64,000 nt of DNA, taken from NCBI RefSeq assembly GCF_000718255.1, contig NZ_JOFJ01000014.1, positions 1 to 64,000 on the forward strand. Reading direction: 5' to 3'. This document shows positions 26,326-34,258 of this stretch, one piece after another (positions within the stretch are counted from its first letter, which is position 1; each line of letters begins with the position of its first letter). The translations under genes were made by a program, and so were the position numbers. A model generated the notes under the pieces. The model saw only the letters and a list, made by a program, of their open reading frames with translations. It did not search any database and was not told the origin of the DNA. Source of the DNA: Spirillospora albida. Lineage in GTDB: Bacteria > Actinomycetota > Actinomycetes > Streptosporangiales > Streptosporangiaceae.

Positions 26326-26928
26326 TCATCCGCCGAAGGGCCGCGGGGCGCCGCGCTCGCCGGCGCCCTTGCCCCAGGCCAGCACCTCGTACCTGACGCG
26401 CTCGAGGTGCCCCTCGCCCGTCCCGCTCGTGTACCGGCTCGCCGGCTTCCGGCCGTCGAGGAGGTAGCGGAACGTGTAGGTGTCGAGGTCGAGCATGATG
26501 CCGGCGTGCGACGGGGCGCCGGGCCCGCGGTCGCCGACGAAGCCGATGACGCTGCGTCCCCTGTAGGTGACCCGCACCTTGGTGAGGAGCGGCCAGCTCG
26601 GGCTGGCGAACATGCCCCTCCGCATCGGCCGTCCGCTCGCGGGGGCGCCGGTGTCGCCGTTGACGCCGGAACCGTCGTCCCAGAAGTAGGACGCGGTGGT
26701 GGTGCCGGTCAGGAGCGCCTTCTCCCGGCGCGGGGCGACGGCGTCGCGCACGGCGTTGCCGGCGCTCTTCGCCGCCGCCTTCGCCTGCGGGGCGTCCACG
26801 GTCGCGGGCGCCTCGGCCTCCGCGGGAGCGGTGTCGCCCGCCGCGGCCGCCACGCCCGCCCCGATGACGCCCGCGAGGGCGGTACCGGTGGCGGCGGCCA
26901 GGACGACGTCGATCGCGCGCTGCTGCAT
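26326..26928 (-). CDS. secreted RlpA-like (double-psi beta-barrel) protein
   Basis: A 200-residue exported protein. A signal sequence or anchor (residues about 8-32) and an Ala/Pro-rich spacer lead to a C-terminal domain (about 75-170) with A-S-Y-F-W-D-D-G, K-V-R-V-T-Y-R-G and F-V-G-D-R-G-P. These are the landmarks of RlpA/expansin-like barrels that bind or cleave peptidoglycan. RlpA catalytic Asp-type residues appear present but glycosidase activity is not proven. The ATG at 26928 follows AAAGGATC. It has a long 5' leader. Confidence 0.6.
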   Translation of the reverse strand: MQQRAIDVVLAAATGTALAGVIGAGVAAAAGDTAPAEAEAPATVDAPQAKAAAKSAGNAVRDAVAPRREKALLTGTTTASYFWDDGSGVNGDTGAPASGRPMRRGMFASPSWPLLTKVRVTYRGRSVIGFVGDRGPGAPSHAGIMLDLDTYTFRYLLDGRKPASRYTSGTGEGHLERVRYEVLAWGKGAGERGAPRPFGG

Positions 26929-27459
26929 GAAGATCCTTTGTTCGGGGAACAGGTCAGCCGCTCCGCGCCGCGGGCATGGCGAAGACGCCGTCCGGGCATG
27001 GCGGAGCGGTTCCGAGACGGATGGCTCGGTGTGCCGCCGTGAAAGGGGGGAGTACCGCTTCGCGAGAGTCCGCGCATGGCGGGTCGCGCCCGCCGCGCAG
27101 CGCGCGTGGCCGTCGTCGGACACGCGGGCTCGGACGAGCTGGATGAAGCGGAGGAGAGGCCGACCGGGGGCGCAGGGGCCCGGCACGTGCGGCCGTGACG
27201 GTGACGGCCGCGAAGTCGGCGGGTCCCGCCTGGCGGGCGGGAGAGGGCGACAGCGTTCAGCTGTGGCCGCGGATCAATGGTTCGTTGACCCCGGCCGGGC
27301 TCGACTATAGCCGGATTTGGAGCGCTTGAACCAAATGATGGTCTTCGTCACTTTTGACGCATAGATCATTAGACGCGAAGAGCCGGGATGGGCGGGGCGC
27401 GACGCGGCGAGCGCGTCAGGCCCCGTCCACCCCGGCTCGGCGAACCGGCGGGACGGCGG
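26929..27459 (-). other. long untranslated leader of the RlpA-like gene; no coding sequence seen
   Basis: About 370 nt separate the best promoter (27304-27332) from the start codon at 26928. The segment is GC-rich with several short stems. Actinomycete cell-wall hydrolase genes often have a c-di-AMP (ydaO-type) riboswitch in such leaders, but I could not find its conserved blocks here, so none is called. The rest, up to 27459, shows nothing I recognise. Confidence 0.4.
27304..27332 (-). promoter_or_regulatory. promoter of the RlpA-like gene
   Basis: On the minus strand GGTTCA (27327-27332) and TATAGT (27304-27309) are 17 bp apart in a locally AT-rich patch. The -10 match is strong and the -35 only fair. 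Confidence 0.45.
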
Positions 27460-27978
27460 TCAGCGGGCTTGGTGGTAGACCGACGGCACGAAGGGCGTCG
27501 GCCCCGTCCCGCCGCCGTAGACCCCTGTCTGCTGCGCGTAGCCCGGCCCGGTGTAAGCGGGTTCGGGGTAGGCGGGTTCGGGGTAGGCGGGTTCGGGGTA
27601 GGCGGGCTGCCGGACGGGCTCCGGATGGGCGGGGCCGCCGAACGGCGACATCCCCGGCATCTCCGGCCCGGCCGTCGGCGCGGCCTGCGGGAAGGGCGGC
27701 GGCTGCGAGGGCGGCGGCACGTGCGAGCCGTCCGCCCGGCGCGGCTCCCGCTGCGGCGGCGCGCCCGGCGCGCCGCGCCGCTCGGCCAGCACCGCCATGA
27801 GGGCGCGCGCCGTCTCGGCATCCATCTTCAGCAGGACGCTGGGCATCCCCGACTGGTCGACGAACGGGGAGACCGAGGGGGCGGCGGCCACCCTCGGGAG
27901 GACGGCCCGGATCTCCTCGCGGAGGTCCTGCGCCAGCCGAAGCGCCTGTCGGTCACTGTCACTCAAGTGTGCGTTCAT
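27460..27978 (-). CDS. hypothetical protein with Pro/Tyr-rich repeat tail
   Basis: A 172-residue protein I do not recognise. The N-terminal 70 residues are a predicted helical domain (D-R-Q-A-L-R-L-A-Q-D-L-R-E-E and a later D-A-E-T-A-R-A-L-M-A-V-L). The rest is Pro/Gly-rich and disordered, with three exact P-A-Y-P-E repeats. No signal peptide or membrane helix is seen. The ATG at 27978 stands 6 bp behind CCGGAG; a GTG at 27999 is an alternative. Confidence 0.55.
   Translation of the reverse strand: MNAHLSDSDRQALRLAQDLREEIRAVLPRVAAAPSVSPFVDQSGMPSVLLKMDAETARALMAVLAERRGAPGAPPQREPRRADGSHVPPPSQPPPFPQAAPTAGPEMPGMSPFGGPAHPEPVRQPAYPEPAYPEPAYPEPAYTGPGYAQQTGVYGGGTGPTPFVPSVYHQAR
27557..27601 (-). repeat. 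three exact 15-bp tandem repeats inside a coding sequence
   Basis: The 15-bp unit GCGGGTTCGGGGTAG (plus-strand form) is repeated three times without mismatch and encodes the P-A-Y-P-E repeats. Copy number is likely to vary by slippage while keeping frame. Confidence 0.85.
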
Positions 27979-28017
27979 CGCGATCTCCGGGGAGTTCACG
28001 TGCGGGGGTCCGGGGCA

Positions 28018-28064
28018 ATCCTGCTAGGGATGGCGTGCAGGTGCAAGAGCTGATGCACGTGCAT
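28018..28064 (-). promoter_or_regulatory. promoter and operator-like palindrome upstream of the Pro/Tyr-rich protein gene
   Basis: On the minus strand TTGCAC (28041-28046) and CAGGAT (28018-28023) are 17 bp apart. Just upstream is a perfect 12-bp palindrome, ATGCACGTGCAT (28053-28064), in the position of an activator or repressor site. The palindrome shares its ATGCA/TGCAT half-sites with the dyad at 25195-25206. Confidence 0.45.
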
Positions 28065-28262
28065 TTCACGAAATATTCCCCCGTATCCCCCGTCACCGTC
28101 GATCATTCCGCCTCCCTTCCTGCCCCGTTTCCCCAGCCGTCTAACCGCTCACCAGCTGCGATGACCATCCGGTCACCGGGCGGCTGCGAACCGTCACCGG
28201 CTGCCGTGCGGAGCAGGCGTCGCGTAGGTTTCGGCGGAGGCACGACGGAAGGCGGGACGCAC

Positions 28263-29366
28263 ATGACGGAGACCCTGGGGGTCCGCGCGCTCAACCGGGC
28301 GACGCTGGCGCGGCAGCTGCTGCTCGCACGGGCGGAGATCCCCGTCGCGGCGGCCGTGGAGCGGCTCGGCGGCATGCAGGCGCAGGAGCCGAAGCCGCCG
28401 TTCCTCGGGCTCTGGACGCGGGTGGCGGGGTTCGAGCCCGCCCATCTGCTCACAGCGCTGCACGACCGGTCGCTCGTCCGCGCGACGGCGATGCGGGCGA
28501 CGCTGCATCTGATGACGGCGGCCGACTACCGGGAGTTCCGCACGGCGCTCCAGCCGGCGCTGGACGCGGCGCTGCGCGTCCTCGGCGACCGCGCCAAGGC
28601 GCTCGACCTGGGCGAGGTGGTTCCCGCCGCCGTGGCGCACCTGGAGAAGGGGCCGCTCACGTTCAACGAGGTGCGCGCGCTCCTCCAGGAGGACCTTCCG
28701 GACGTCGACGACCGCGCGCTGGGGTACGCCGTCCGGCTGTGGGTGCCGCTGGTGATGGTCCCGACCAACGACCGGTGGGGGTTCCCGCGCACGTCCGCGT
28801 TCACGCTCGCCGCCGAGTGGCTCGGCCGCCCGCTCTCCCCCGGACCGGCCGTCGAGGAGCTGGTGCTGCGGTACCTCGCCGCGTTCGGCCCGGCGTCCGC
28901 CGCCGACGCGCAGGCGTGGTCGGGGCTGCCCGCGCTCGGCGAGGTCCTCGACCGGCTCCGGCCACGGCTGCGCACGTTCGCCGACGGCGCCGGCCGGGAA
29001 CTGTTCGACCTGCCGGACGCCCCGCGCCCGGACCCGGACTCCCCCGCCCCGGCGAGGTTCCTGCCCGAGTTCGACAGTCTCGTCCTGGCGCACGCCGACC
29101 GGCGCCGGATCATCGCGGACGCGCACCGGCCGTTCCTCACCACGAAGAACCTGCGGGTCCGTTCCGTCTTCCTCTGGGACGGCTTCGCCGCGGGCGTCTG
29201 GGAATCGGAGTACAAGCGCAAGGTGGCGACGCTGCGGCTGCGGCCGTTCTCGCCCTTGCCGGACGCGGCGCTCGGCGCGCTGACGGCCGAAGGGGAGGCG
29301 CTGCTGCGGTTCATCGAACCCGGAGCGAAGGAGACCGTCGTGGAATCCGGTCCGGAAATGGCCTGA
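28263..29366 (+). CDS. winged-helix DNA-binding protein, AlkZ (YcaQ)-like
   Basis: A 367-residue HTH_42-family protein made of winged-helix repeats. The G-G-M-Q-A-Q-E-P segment near residue 41 contains the Q-x-Q motif that is catalytic in AlkZ/YcaQ DNA glycosylases, which unhook interstrand crosslinks from DNA. In Streptomyces such genes often protect against DNA-alkylating antibiotics, but no biosynthetic cluster is visible here. The ATG at 28263 was chosen; a strong hairpin follows the stop. Confidence 0.75.
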   Translation: MTETLGVRALNRATLARQLLLARAEIPVAAAVERLGGMQAQEPKPPFLGLWTRVAGFEPAHLLTALHDRSLVRATAMRATLHLMTAADYREFRTALQPALDAALRVLGDRAKALDLGEVVPAAVAHLEKGPLTFNEVRALLQEDLPDVDDRALGYAVRLWVPLVMVPTNDRWGFPRTSAFTLAAEWLGRPLSPGPAVEELVLRYLAAFGPASAADAQAWSGLPALGEVLDRLRPRLRTFADGAGRELFDLPDAPRPDPDSPAPARFLPEFDSLVLAHADRRRIIADAHRPFLTTKNLRVRSVFLWDGFAAGVWESEYKRKVATLRLRPFSPLPDAALGALTAEGEALLRFIEPGAKETVVESGPEMA

Positions 29367-29391
29367 CCGCGCCATTCCGGGAATGGCGCGG
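29367..29391. terminator. terminator between convergent genes
   Basis: Perfect 10-bp arms, CCGCGCCATT and AATGGCGCGG, surround a CCGGG loop directly after the AlkZ-like stop codon and 24 bp before the end of the convergent methyltransferase gene. Confidence 0.75.
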
Positions 29392-29415
29392 CCGGGGGTG
29401 GAAGGTGCGGGCCGT

Positions 29416-30267
29416 TCAGCTTCGCTTGATCAGGACGCCGCCGTACTCGCACAGGTCGCTTCGGAACTTGGTGGCGCCGACGAAGCCTTCCAGTTCCACG
29501 GGGACGGGGGCGAGCGGCGGCTGATCGGGGTCGGGGCGCCAGGCGCTGATGTCGGTGAGGCCCGGCTCGACGGGGTCCAGTCCCTCCAGCAGGGCGTCGA
29601 CCTCCTCGCGGCTGCGGGTCCGCCACGGCATGCCGGCGCCGTTGGCGCGGGCGTCCATCTCGGCGCGCCGCTCCGGGTCGGAGCAGGTGATCTGGGTGAA
29701 GACCAGGTGGCTGCCCGGCACGGCGCGGTCGGTGATGCTGTGCACGATGCGGCGGGCCTCGGCGTCGTCCATGAGGTGGTGCCCGACGGACAGGTAGAGC
29801 ACGGCCAGCGGCTCGTTGAAGTCGATCAGCCGCTCGGTCTCCTCGTGCGCGAGAATGGCCTCGGTGTCGGCCATGTCGGCGGTGATCACCGCGGTGGACC
29901 CGCCGTCCGCGAGCAGGGCGCGGGCGTGCACGAGGACGATCGGGTCGATATCGACGTAGAGGGTCCGGGCGTCGGGGGCGAACTTCTGCGCGACCTGGTG
30001 AACGTTGTCATCGGTCGGCAGGCCGCAGCCCAGATCGATGAACTGCCGGATGCCGGCCTCCTGCGCCAGATACCGGACGGCCCGGTACAGGAACAGGCGG
30101 TTGGCCCGCGCGATGTCGACGATCTCCGGGAACGCGGGCAGGCTGGCCAGCGCGAACCGCCGGTCGACCTCGTAGTTGTCCTTGCCGCCGAGCGTCCATC
30201 CGTAGAGCCGCGCCGATGCCGGCACGTCCGTTGAAATCCCCGGAATGTCACTGTCCACGAACCGCAC
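29416..30267 (-). CDS. SAM-dependent methyltransferase, DUF574/Methyltransf_19 family
   Basis: A 283-residue protein of the actinomycete-specific S-adenosyl methyltransferase family. It opens with the family signature A-R-L-Y-G-W-T-L-G-G-K-D-N-Y and has the SAM site F-I-D-L-G-C-G-L-P-T. Many paralogues occur per genome and their substrates are mostly unknown. It starts with GTG, 6 bp after the MFS transporter ends, so the pair is an operon. Confidence 0.85.
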   Translation of the reverse strand: MRFVDSDIPGISTDVPASARLYGWTLGGKDNYEVDRRFALASLPAFPEIVDIARANRLFLYRAVRYLAQEAGIRQFIDLGCGLPTDDNVHQVAQKFAPDARTLYVDIDPIVLVHARALLADGGSTAVITADMADTEAILAHEETERLIDFNEPLAVLYLSVGHHLMDDAEARRIVHSITDRAVPGSHLVFTQITCSDPERRAEMDARANGAGMPWRTRSREEVDALLEGLDPVEPGLTDISAWRPDPDQPPLAPVPVELEGFVGATKFRSDLCEYGGVLIKRS

Positions 30268-30273
30268 CCGCTT

Positions 30274-31734
30274 TCACACCGATTTCGACGGTTGCACACT
30301 ATCGAATCGGCCGTCTGAAACAGCGGATCTCTCCATATTCTCGGACCGCCGCACGGGAATGCACGCGGCGAGGGCGGCGGCCGCGGCGGCGACCCCGGCC
30401 CCGATGAGCAGCGCCACCCGGAAGCCGTTCTCCGACGGCAGCGCGTGCCCGCCGAGATCGACGGTCAGCCGTGCGAGGACGACGCCCATGACGGCGGCGC
30501 TCACCGAGGTGCCGACCGAGCGCATCAGCGTGTTGAAGCTGTTGGCGGACGCGGTCTCCGCCGGCGGCACGGCGCTCATGATCAGCGCGGGCATGGCGCC
30601 GTAGGCGAGCCCGACCCCCGCGCCGCACACGCACGTCACGAGCATGAGGCCCCAGGTGGAGCCGAGCAGGACGAGGCCGGAGGCGTAGCCGGCGCCGACG
30701 ACGAGGCTGCCGGCGGCGAGGGTGACCTTGGGGCCGCGCGCGGCCGACAGCTTCGCGCCGAACGGCGAGACGAGCATCATCATCAGGCCGCCGGGCGCCA
30801 TCCACAGCCCCATCGAGAGCATCGACTGGCCGAGCCCGTAGCCGGTGGCCTCGGGCAGCTGCATCAGCTGCGGGATGACGAGCGACTGCGCGTACATCGC
30901 GAAGGCGACCAGGACCGACGCGGCGTTGGTGACGAGGACCTGCGGGCGGGCGGCGACGCGCAGGTCGACGAGCGGGTCGCGGGTGCGCAGCTCCCACCGG
31001 CCCCAGGCGGGCAGGACGGCGGCGGTGGCGGCGAGCAGGCCGAGCGTGGTCGCGGACGTCCAGCCCCAGTCGGCGCCCTTGGAGACGGCCAGCAGCAGGC
31101 AGACCAGGCCGGTGCCGAGGCCGAGCGCGCCGAGCAGGTCGAACCGGCCGCCGCCGGTGCCGGGCCGGCCCTTCGGGACGAGCAGCAGGACGAGCAGCAG
31201 GATCAGGGCACTCAGCCCGGCGGTCGCCCAGAACAGCACGCGCCAGCTGGTGTGCTCGGCGACGGCGGCGGAGAACGGCAGGCCGAGCGCGCCGCCGACG
31301 CCCATGGAGGCGCTCAGGGCGGCGATGGACGACCCGAGCCTCGCGGGCGGCAGCACGTCCCGCAGCAGGCTGATGCCGAGCGGGATGACGCCCATGCCGA
31401 CGCCCTGCAGGCCGCGTCCGATGATCATCGGAACGATGCCGGACGCCAGCGCGCACAGCACCGAGCCGAGGATGAGCGGCAGCGTGGACAGCACGATCAT
31501 GCGGTGCTTGCCGTAGCGGTCGCCGAGCCGGCCCGCGACGGGGGTCGCGACCGCGCCCGCGAGCAGGGTGGCGGTGACGACCCAGCTGGTGTCTGACGCC
31601 GTGCTGTCCAGGATGCGGGGCAGGTCGCCGAGCAGCGGGACGACGAGCGTCTGGGTGATCGCGGCGGTGACGCCCGCGAAGGCGAGCACGCCGACGATCC
31701 CGCCGGGGCGGGCGGCGGGCTGTGGGTCCGTCAC
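30274..31734 (-). CDS. MFS drug:H+ antiporter, DHA2 (14-TM) type
   Basis: A 486-residue transporter with about 14 membrane helices. The motif A sequence G-R-L-G-D-R-Y-G-K-H-R is in the loop after helix 2. DHA2 proteins export hydrophobic drugs by proton antiport. It starts with GTG behind GAGGAGAA. It is divergent from a MarR gene with an operator between them, the standard arrangement for an inducible efflux pump. Confidence 0.88.
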   Translation of the reverse strand: MTDPQPAARPGGIVGVLAFAGVTAAITQTLVVPLLGDLPRILDSTASDTSWVVTATLLAGAVATPVAGRLGDRYGKHRMIVLSTLPLILGSVLCALASGIVPMIIGRGLQGVGMGVIPLGISLLRDVLPPARLGSSIAALSASMGVGGALGLPFSAAVAEHTSWRVLFWATAGLSALILLLVLLLVPKGRPGTGGGRFDLLGALGLGTGLVCLLLAVSKGADWGWTSATTLGLLAATAAVLPAWGRWELRTRDPLVDLRVAARPQVLVTNAASVLVAFAMYAQSLVIPQLMQLPEATGYGLGQSMLSMGLWMAPGGLMMMLVSPFGAKLSAARGPKVTLAAGSLVVGAGYASGLVLLGSTWGLMLVTCVCGAGVGLAYGAMPALIMSAVPPAETASANSFNTLMRSVGTSVSAAVMGVVLARLTVDLGGHALPSENGFRVALLIGAGVAAAAAALAACIPVRRSENMERSAVSDGRFDSVQPSKSV

Positions 31735-31749
31735 GGGTTCTCCTCGAAA

Positions 31750-31782
31750 TGTGCATAACGCAAGATTTGTGCATCATACACA
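31750..31782. promoter_or_regulatory. MarR-type operator between efflux pump and regulator
   Basis: TGTGCAT-C-ATACACA (31768-31782) is a 7-bp-arm dyad with one mismatch; a second TGTGCAT half-site lies at 31750-31756. The sites sit in the 102-bp region shared by the divergent MFS and MarR genes. Confidence 0.6.
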
Positions 31783-31836
31783 TCAAATGCGCCATGCATA
31801 TCGGCGTGGTATACCTGGCCGCGGAGGGGAGGCGGC

Positions 31837-32313
31837 ATGACCACGCCGGACGAACCGGACTTCCTCGAGCAGCCGCGGATGATCGAGTTCGAGGCCATGC
31901 TGCTCGGGCGGCACGGTTTCCTGCCGAACGCCCGCGCGCGGGCGGCCGGACGGCTGGACCGCAGCGCGTACGTGCTGCTCAGCCGGCTCGAGATCGACGG
32001 CCCGATGTCGATCGGCCAGCTGAGCGACGCCTTCGGGCTCGACGCGTCCACGCTGAACCGGCAGACCGCGGCCATGCTGCGCGGCGGTCTCGTCGAGCGC
32101 ATCCCCGACCCGGACGGCGGCATCGCCCGCAAGTTCCGCGTCACGGCGGAGGGCGAGAGGCGGCTCGCCCAGGACCGCGACGCCTACACCCGGGGCGTGG
32201 CGCGGGTCCTCGCCGACTGGACCCCGGAGGAGATCGCCGCCTTCGGCGCCGCCCTCCGCCGCTTCAACCGCGACATCGAGCGGCTCGACGGCCGCCCCTG
32301 GCCGCGTCCCTGA
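31837..32313 (+). CDS. MarR-family transcriptional regulator
   Basis: A 158-residue winged-helix repressor. The recognition region is M-S-I-G-Q-L-S-D-A-F-G-L-D-A-S-T-L-N-R-Q and the wing follows at D-P-D-G-G-I-A-R-K. It most likely represses the divergent MFS/methyltransferase operon and itself until an effector binds. It starts with ATG behind GGAGGCGGC. Confidence 0.88.
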   Translation: MTTPDEPDFLEQPRMIEFEAMLLGRHGFLPNARARAAGRLDRSAYVLLSRLEIDGPMSIGQLSDAFGLDASTLNRQTAAMLRGGLVERIPDPDGGIARKFRVTAEGERRLAQDRDAYTRGVARVLADWTPEEIAAFGAALRRFNRDIERLDGRPWPRP

Positions 32314-32421
32314 CCCACGCCGCCGCCCGCCTGCCCGGCCGCCCGCGCCTCCGGCCGGCCGGGCGCCGCTACCCTCTACGCAGGCGGCCGGGCCCGGCCG
32401 CGTTCCGGTGGAGAGGGCGGG

Positions 32422-33087
32422 ATGGCGAAGAGACCGGCCGGTGACGTTCGGCGGCCGCTGACCCGCTCACTGATCGTCTCGACCACCATCGCGATCATCG
32501 AGCGGGACGGCGCGAAGGCGCTGTCCATGCGGAAGATCGCGGCGGAGCTCGGAGTCGGCGTGATGTCCCTCTACAACCACGTCCCGAACAAGGACGCCCT
32601 GCTGGAGGCCGTCGCCGAGGAGGTCCTCGCCGGGCTGGACGCCGCCGGCACCGATCCCGCGCTCGACTGGCGGCACAACGCGCGCGCGATGGTCGCGGCG
32701 TTCCGGGCCGCCGCGCGGCGGCATCCGCGCAGCATGCACCTGGTGCTGACCGGGCGGGCCGGGCGGGTGTTCGGCCGCCGCCCGATGGAGCGGGCGCTCA
32801 CCCTGTTCGGCGCGGCCGGCTTCGATCCGGAGACGTCCGTCCGGGCGCTCCGGGCGCTGATCGCCTACATGATGGGCGCGCAGATGATGGAGGGCGGGGC
32901 GCTGCTGATCCCGGGGCGGCGGCCGGGCGACCTGACCGGGCCGCACATCGACGTGGACTTCGCCGAGATCCCGCATGTGGCGGCGCTGGCCGACGACCTG
33001 CTGCACAGCGATCCGGAGGCCGATTTCCAGGCCGGCCTGGAGATGCTGCTCTCCGCGCTCGACCGGCTCCCCCGCCGGGCCGGCTAG
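32422..33087 (+). CDS. TetR-family regulator
   Basis: A 221-residue protein. The helix-turn-helix (S-M-R-K-I-A-A-E-L-G-V-G-V-M-S-L-Y-N-H-V) and the C-terminal domain belong to the TetR/TetR_C group that contains tetracycline-type repressors. It converges on, and overlaps by 4 bp (CTAG), a paralogous TetR gene. The target is not evident. Confidence 0.87.
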   Translation: MAKRPAGDVRRPLTRSLIVSTTIAIIERDGAKALSMRKIAAELGVGVMSLYNHVPNKDALLEAVAEEVLAGLDAAGTDPALDWRHNARAMVAAFRAAARRHPRSMHLVLTGRAGRVFGRRPMERALTLFGAAGFDPETSVRALRALIAYMMGAQMMEGGALLIPGRRPGDLTGPHIDVDFAEIPHVAALADDLLHSDPEADFQAGLEMLLSALDRLPRRAG

Positions 33088-33695
33088 CGGGCGGCCGCCT
33101 CGACGGCGGACAGGAACAGCTCCAGGCCGAACTCGAAGTCGGCGTCCCGGTCAGCCTCGGGCGCGAGCGGGGCGGGGCAGTCCGCCGGGCAGTCCACCGG
33201 GCCGTCCGCCACCGGGCCGGGGCCGGCGTCGCGGAGCTGCGAGCCGAGCGTGTAGGCCATCATCGCCCGGACGACGCGGACGGAGGTCGGGCCGTCGATG
33301 CCGGCGGCGTCGCAGATCGCGAGGGCGCGCTCGATCGCGCGCAGCCCGACCGGGATGCCGGTCTTGTTGCCGACCACGAGCGCGATGCTGCGCGGGTACT
33401 CGTCGGTGGTGCGGCGGAACGCGCGGATGAGGCCGCGGGCGTCGGCGCGCCAGTCGCCGGTCGGCTCGGGCAGCTCCAGGGTCTCCATCACGTACTCGGC
33501 GATGCCCCGGACGAGCTCCTCCTTGCTCGGGACGTGGTTGTACATGGCCATCGCGCTCACCCCGAGCTCGGCCGCGACGGCCCGCATCGACAGCGCCCTG
33601 ACGCCCTCGCGCTCGATGAGGGCGACGGCGGTGTGCACGATGAGGTCGCGGGTCAGCACGGTCCGCAGCACCGGCCGCGGCGCGTGCTTCGGCAT
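33084..33695 (-). CDS. TetR-family regulator, paralogue of the convergent gene
   Basis: A 203-residue protein with the same N-terminal architecture as its neighbour (S-M-R-A-V-A-A-E-L-G-V-S-A-M-A-M-Y-N-H-V). The two probably arose by inverted duplication. The C-terminal tail has a Cys/Pro-rich insert (D-C-P-A-D-C-P). The start is ATG behind GGAGGAC. It is divergent from the SnoaL-like gene, and the dyad at 33774-33799 is a likely binding site. Confidence 0.87.
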   Translation of the reverse strand: MPKHAPRPVLRTVLTRDLIVHTAVALIEREGVRALSMRAVAAELGVSAMAMYNHVPSKEELVRGIAEYVMETLELPEPTGDWRADARGLIRAFRRTTDEYPRSIALVVGNKTGIPVGLRAIERALAICDAAGIDGPTSVRVVRAMMAYTLGSQLRDAGPGPVADGPVDCPADCPAPLAPEADRDADFEFGLELFLSAVEAAAR

Positions 33696-33773
33696 GGCGT
33701 GTCGTCCTCCCCGTCCGGCGTTCCGTCCGGCGATTTTATGCCCGCCGCCGGGCCGTCCCGGCACTCTCGACGG

Positions 33774-33799
33774 GAAAACGAGAACACGTTACAGTTTTC
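33774..33799. promoter_or_regulatory. operator-like dyad over the SnoaL-like gene start
   Basis: GAAAAC and GTTTTC are separated by 14 bp and end 3 bp before the ATG of the SnoaL-like gene. A weak promoter (TCGACG, 16 bp, TTACAG) overlaps it, so a bound TetR protein would block initiation. With no ribosome site visible, the transcript may be leaderless. Confidence 0.45.
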
Positions 33800-33801
33800 T
33801 C

Positions 33802-34245
33802 ATGATCGCCCTGACGTGGGACGCGCCCGACGCCGACCATCCGGCACGCCGGGCCGCGCGCGCCTCCATGACCGCCGTGGCCGAGGGACGCAAGGACGAC
33901 TGGCTGGCGCTGTTCGCGCCGGACGCCCTGCTGGAGGACCCCGTCGGGCCGTCCTTCCTGGACCCCGAGGGCGCCGGCCACCGGGGACGCGACGGCATCG
34001 CGGCGTTCTGGGACGGCTTCATCGGCACCATCGCCGGCTTCCGGTTCCACATCAGGGACTCGTTCGCGAACGGCCCGTGCTGCGCCAACGTCGCGACGAT
34101 CACGACGATGATGGACGACGGCTCGACGATGGACGTCGACTGCGTCCTCGTCTACGTCCTCGACGGCGAGGGGCTCATCACGTCGCTGCGCGCCCACTGG
34201 GAGCCCGACCGGGCGCTCGCCACCGTCACGCGTCCCGCGCACTAG
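33802..34245 (+). CDS. SnoaL/NTF2-like fold protein
   Basis: A 147-residue protein with the cone-shaped NTF2/ketosteroid-isomerase pattern. It has an N-terminal helix pair, F-A-P-D-A-L-L-E-D-P-V-G, then I-A-A-F-W-D-G-F and a final curved sheet. Members include polyketide cyclases, isomerases and simple binding proteins, so no reaction is assigned. No ribosome site precedes the ATG. Confidence 0.72.
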   Translation: MIALTWDAPDADHPARRAARASMTAVAEGRKDDWLALFAPDALLEDPVGPSFLDPEGAGHRGRDGIAAFWDGFIGTIAGFRFHIRDSFANGPCCANVATITTMMDDGSTMDVDCVLVYVLDGEGLITSLRAHWEPDRALATVTRPAH

Positions 34246-34258
34246 CCGGACGCGCGCG

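Noticed and set aside
26326..27186. N-terminally extended version of the RlpA-like protein (286 codons)
   Set aside because: The extra 86 residues are Arg/Ala-rich without a signal sequence. The inner ATG has a ribosome site and is followed directly by the export signal.
26929..27300. c-di-AMP (ydaO-type) riboswitch before the RlpA-like gene
   Set aside because: The long leader and target gene class fit, but I could not identify the conserved GGGGGA-type and pairing blocks in order. An Infernal search with the ydaO model would decide.
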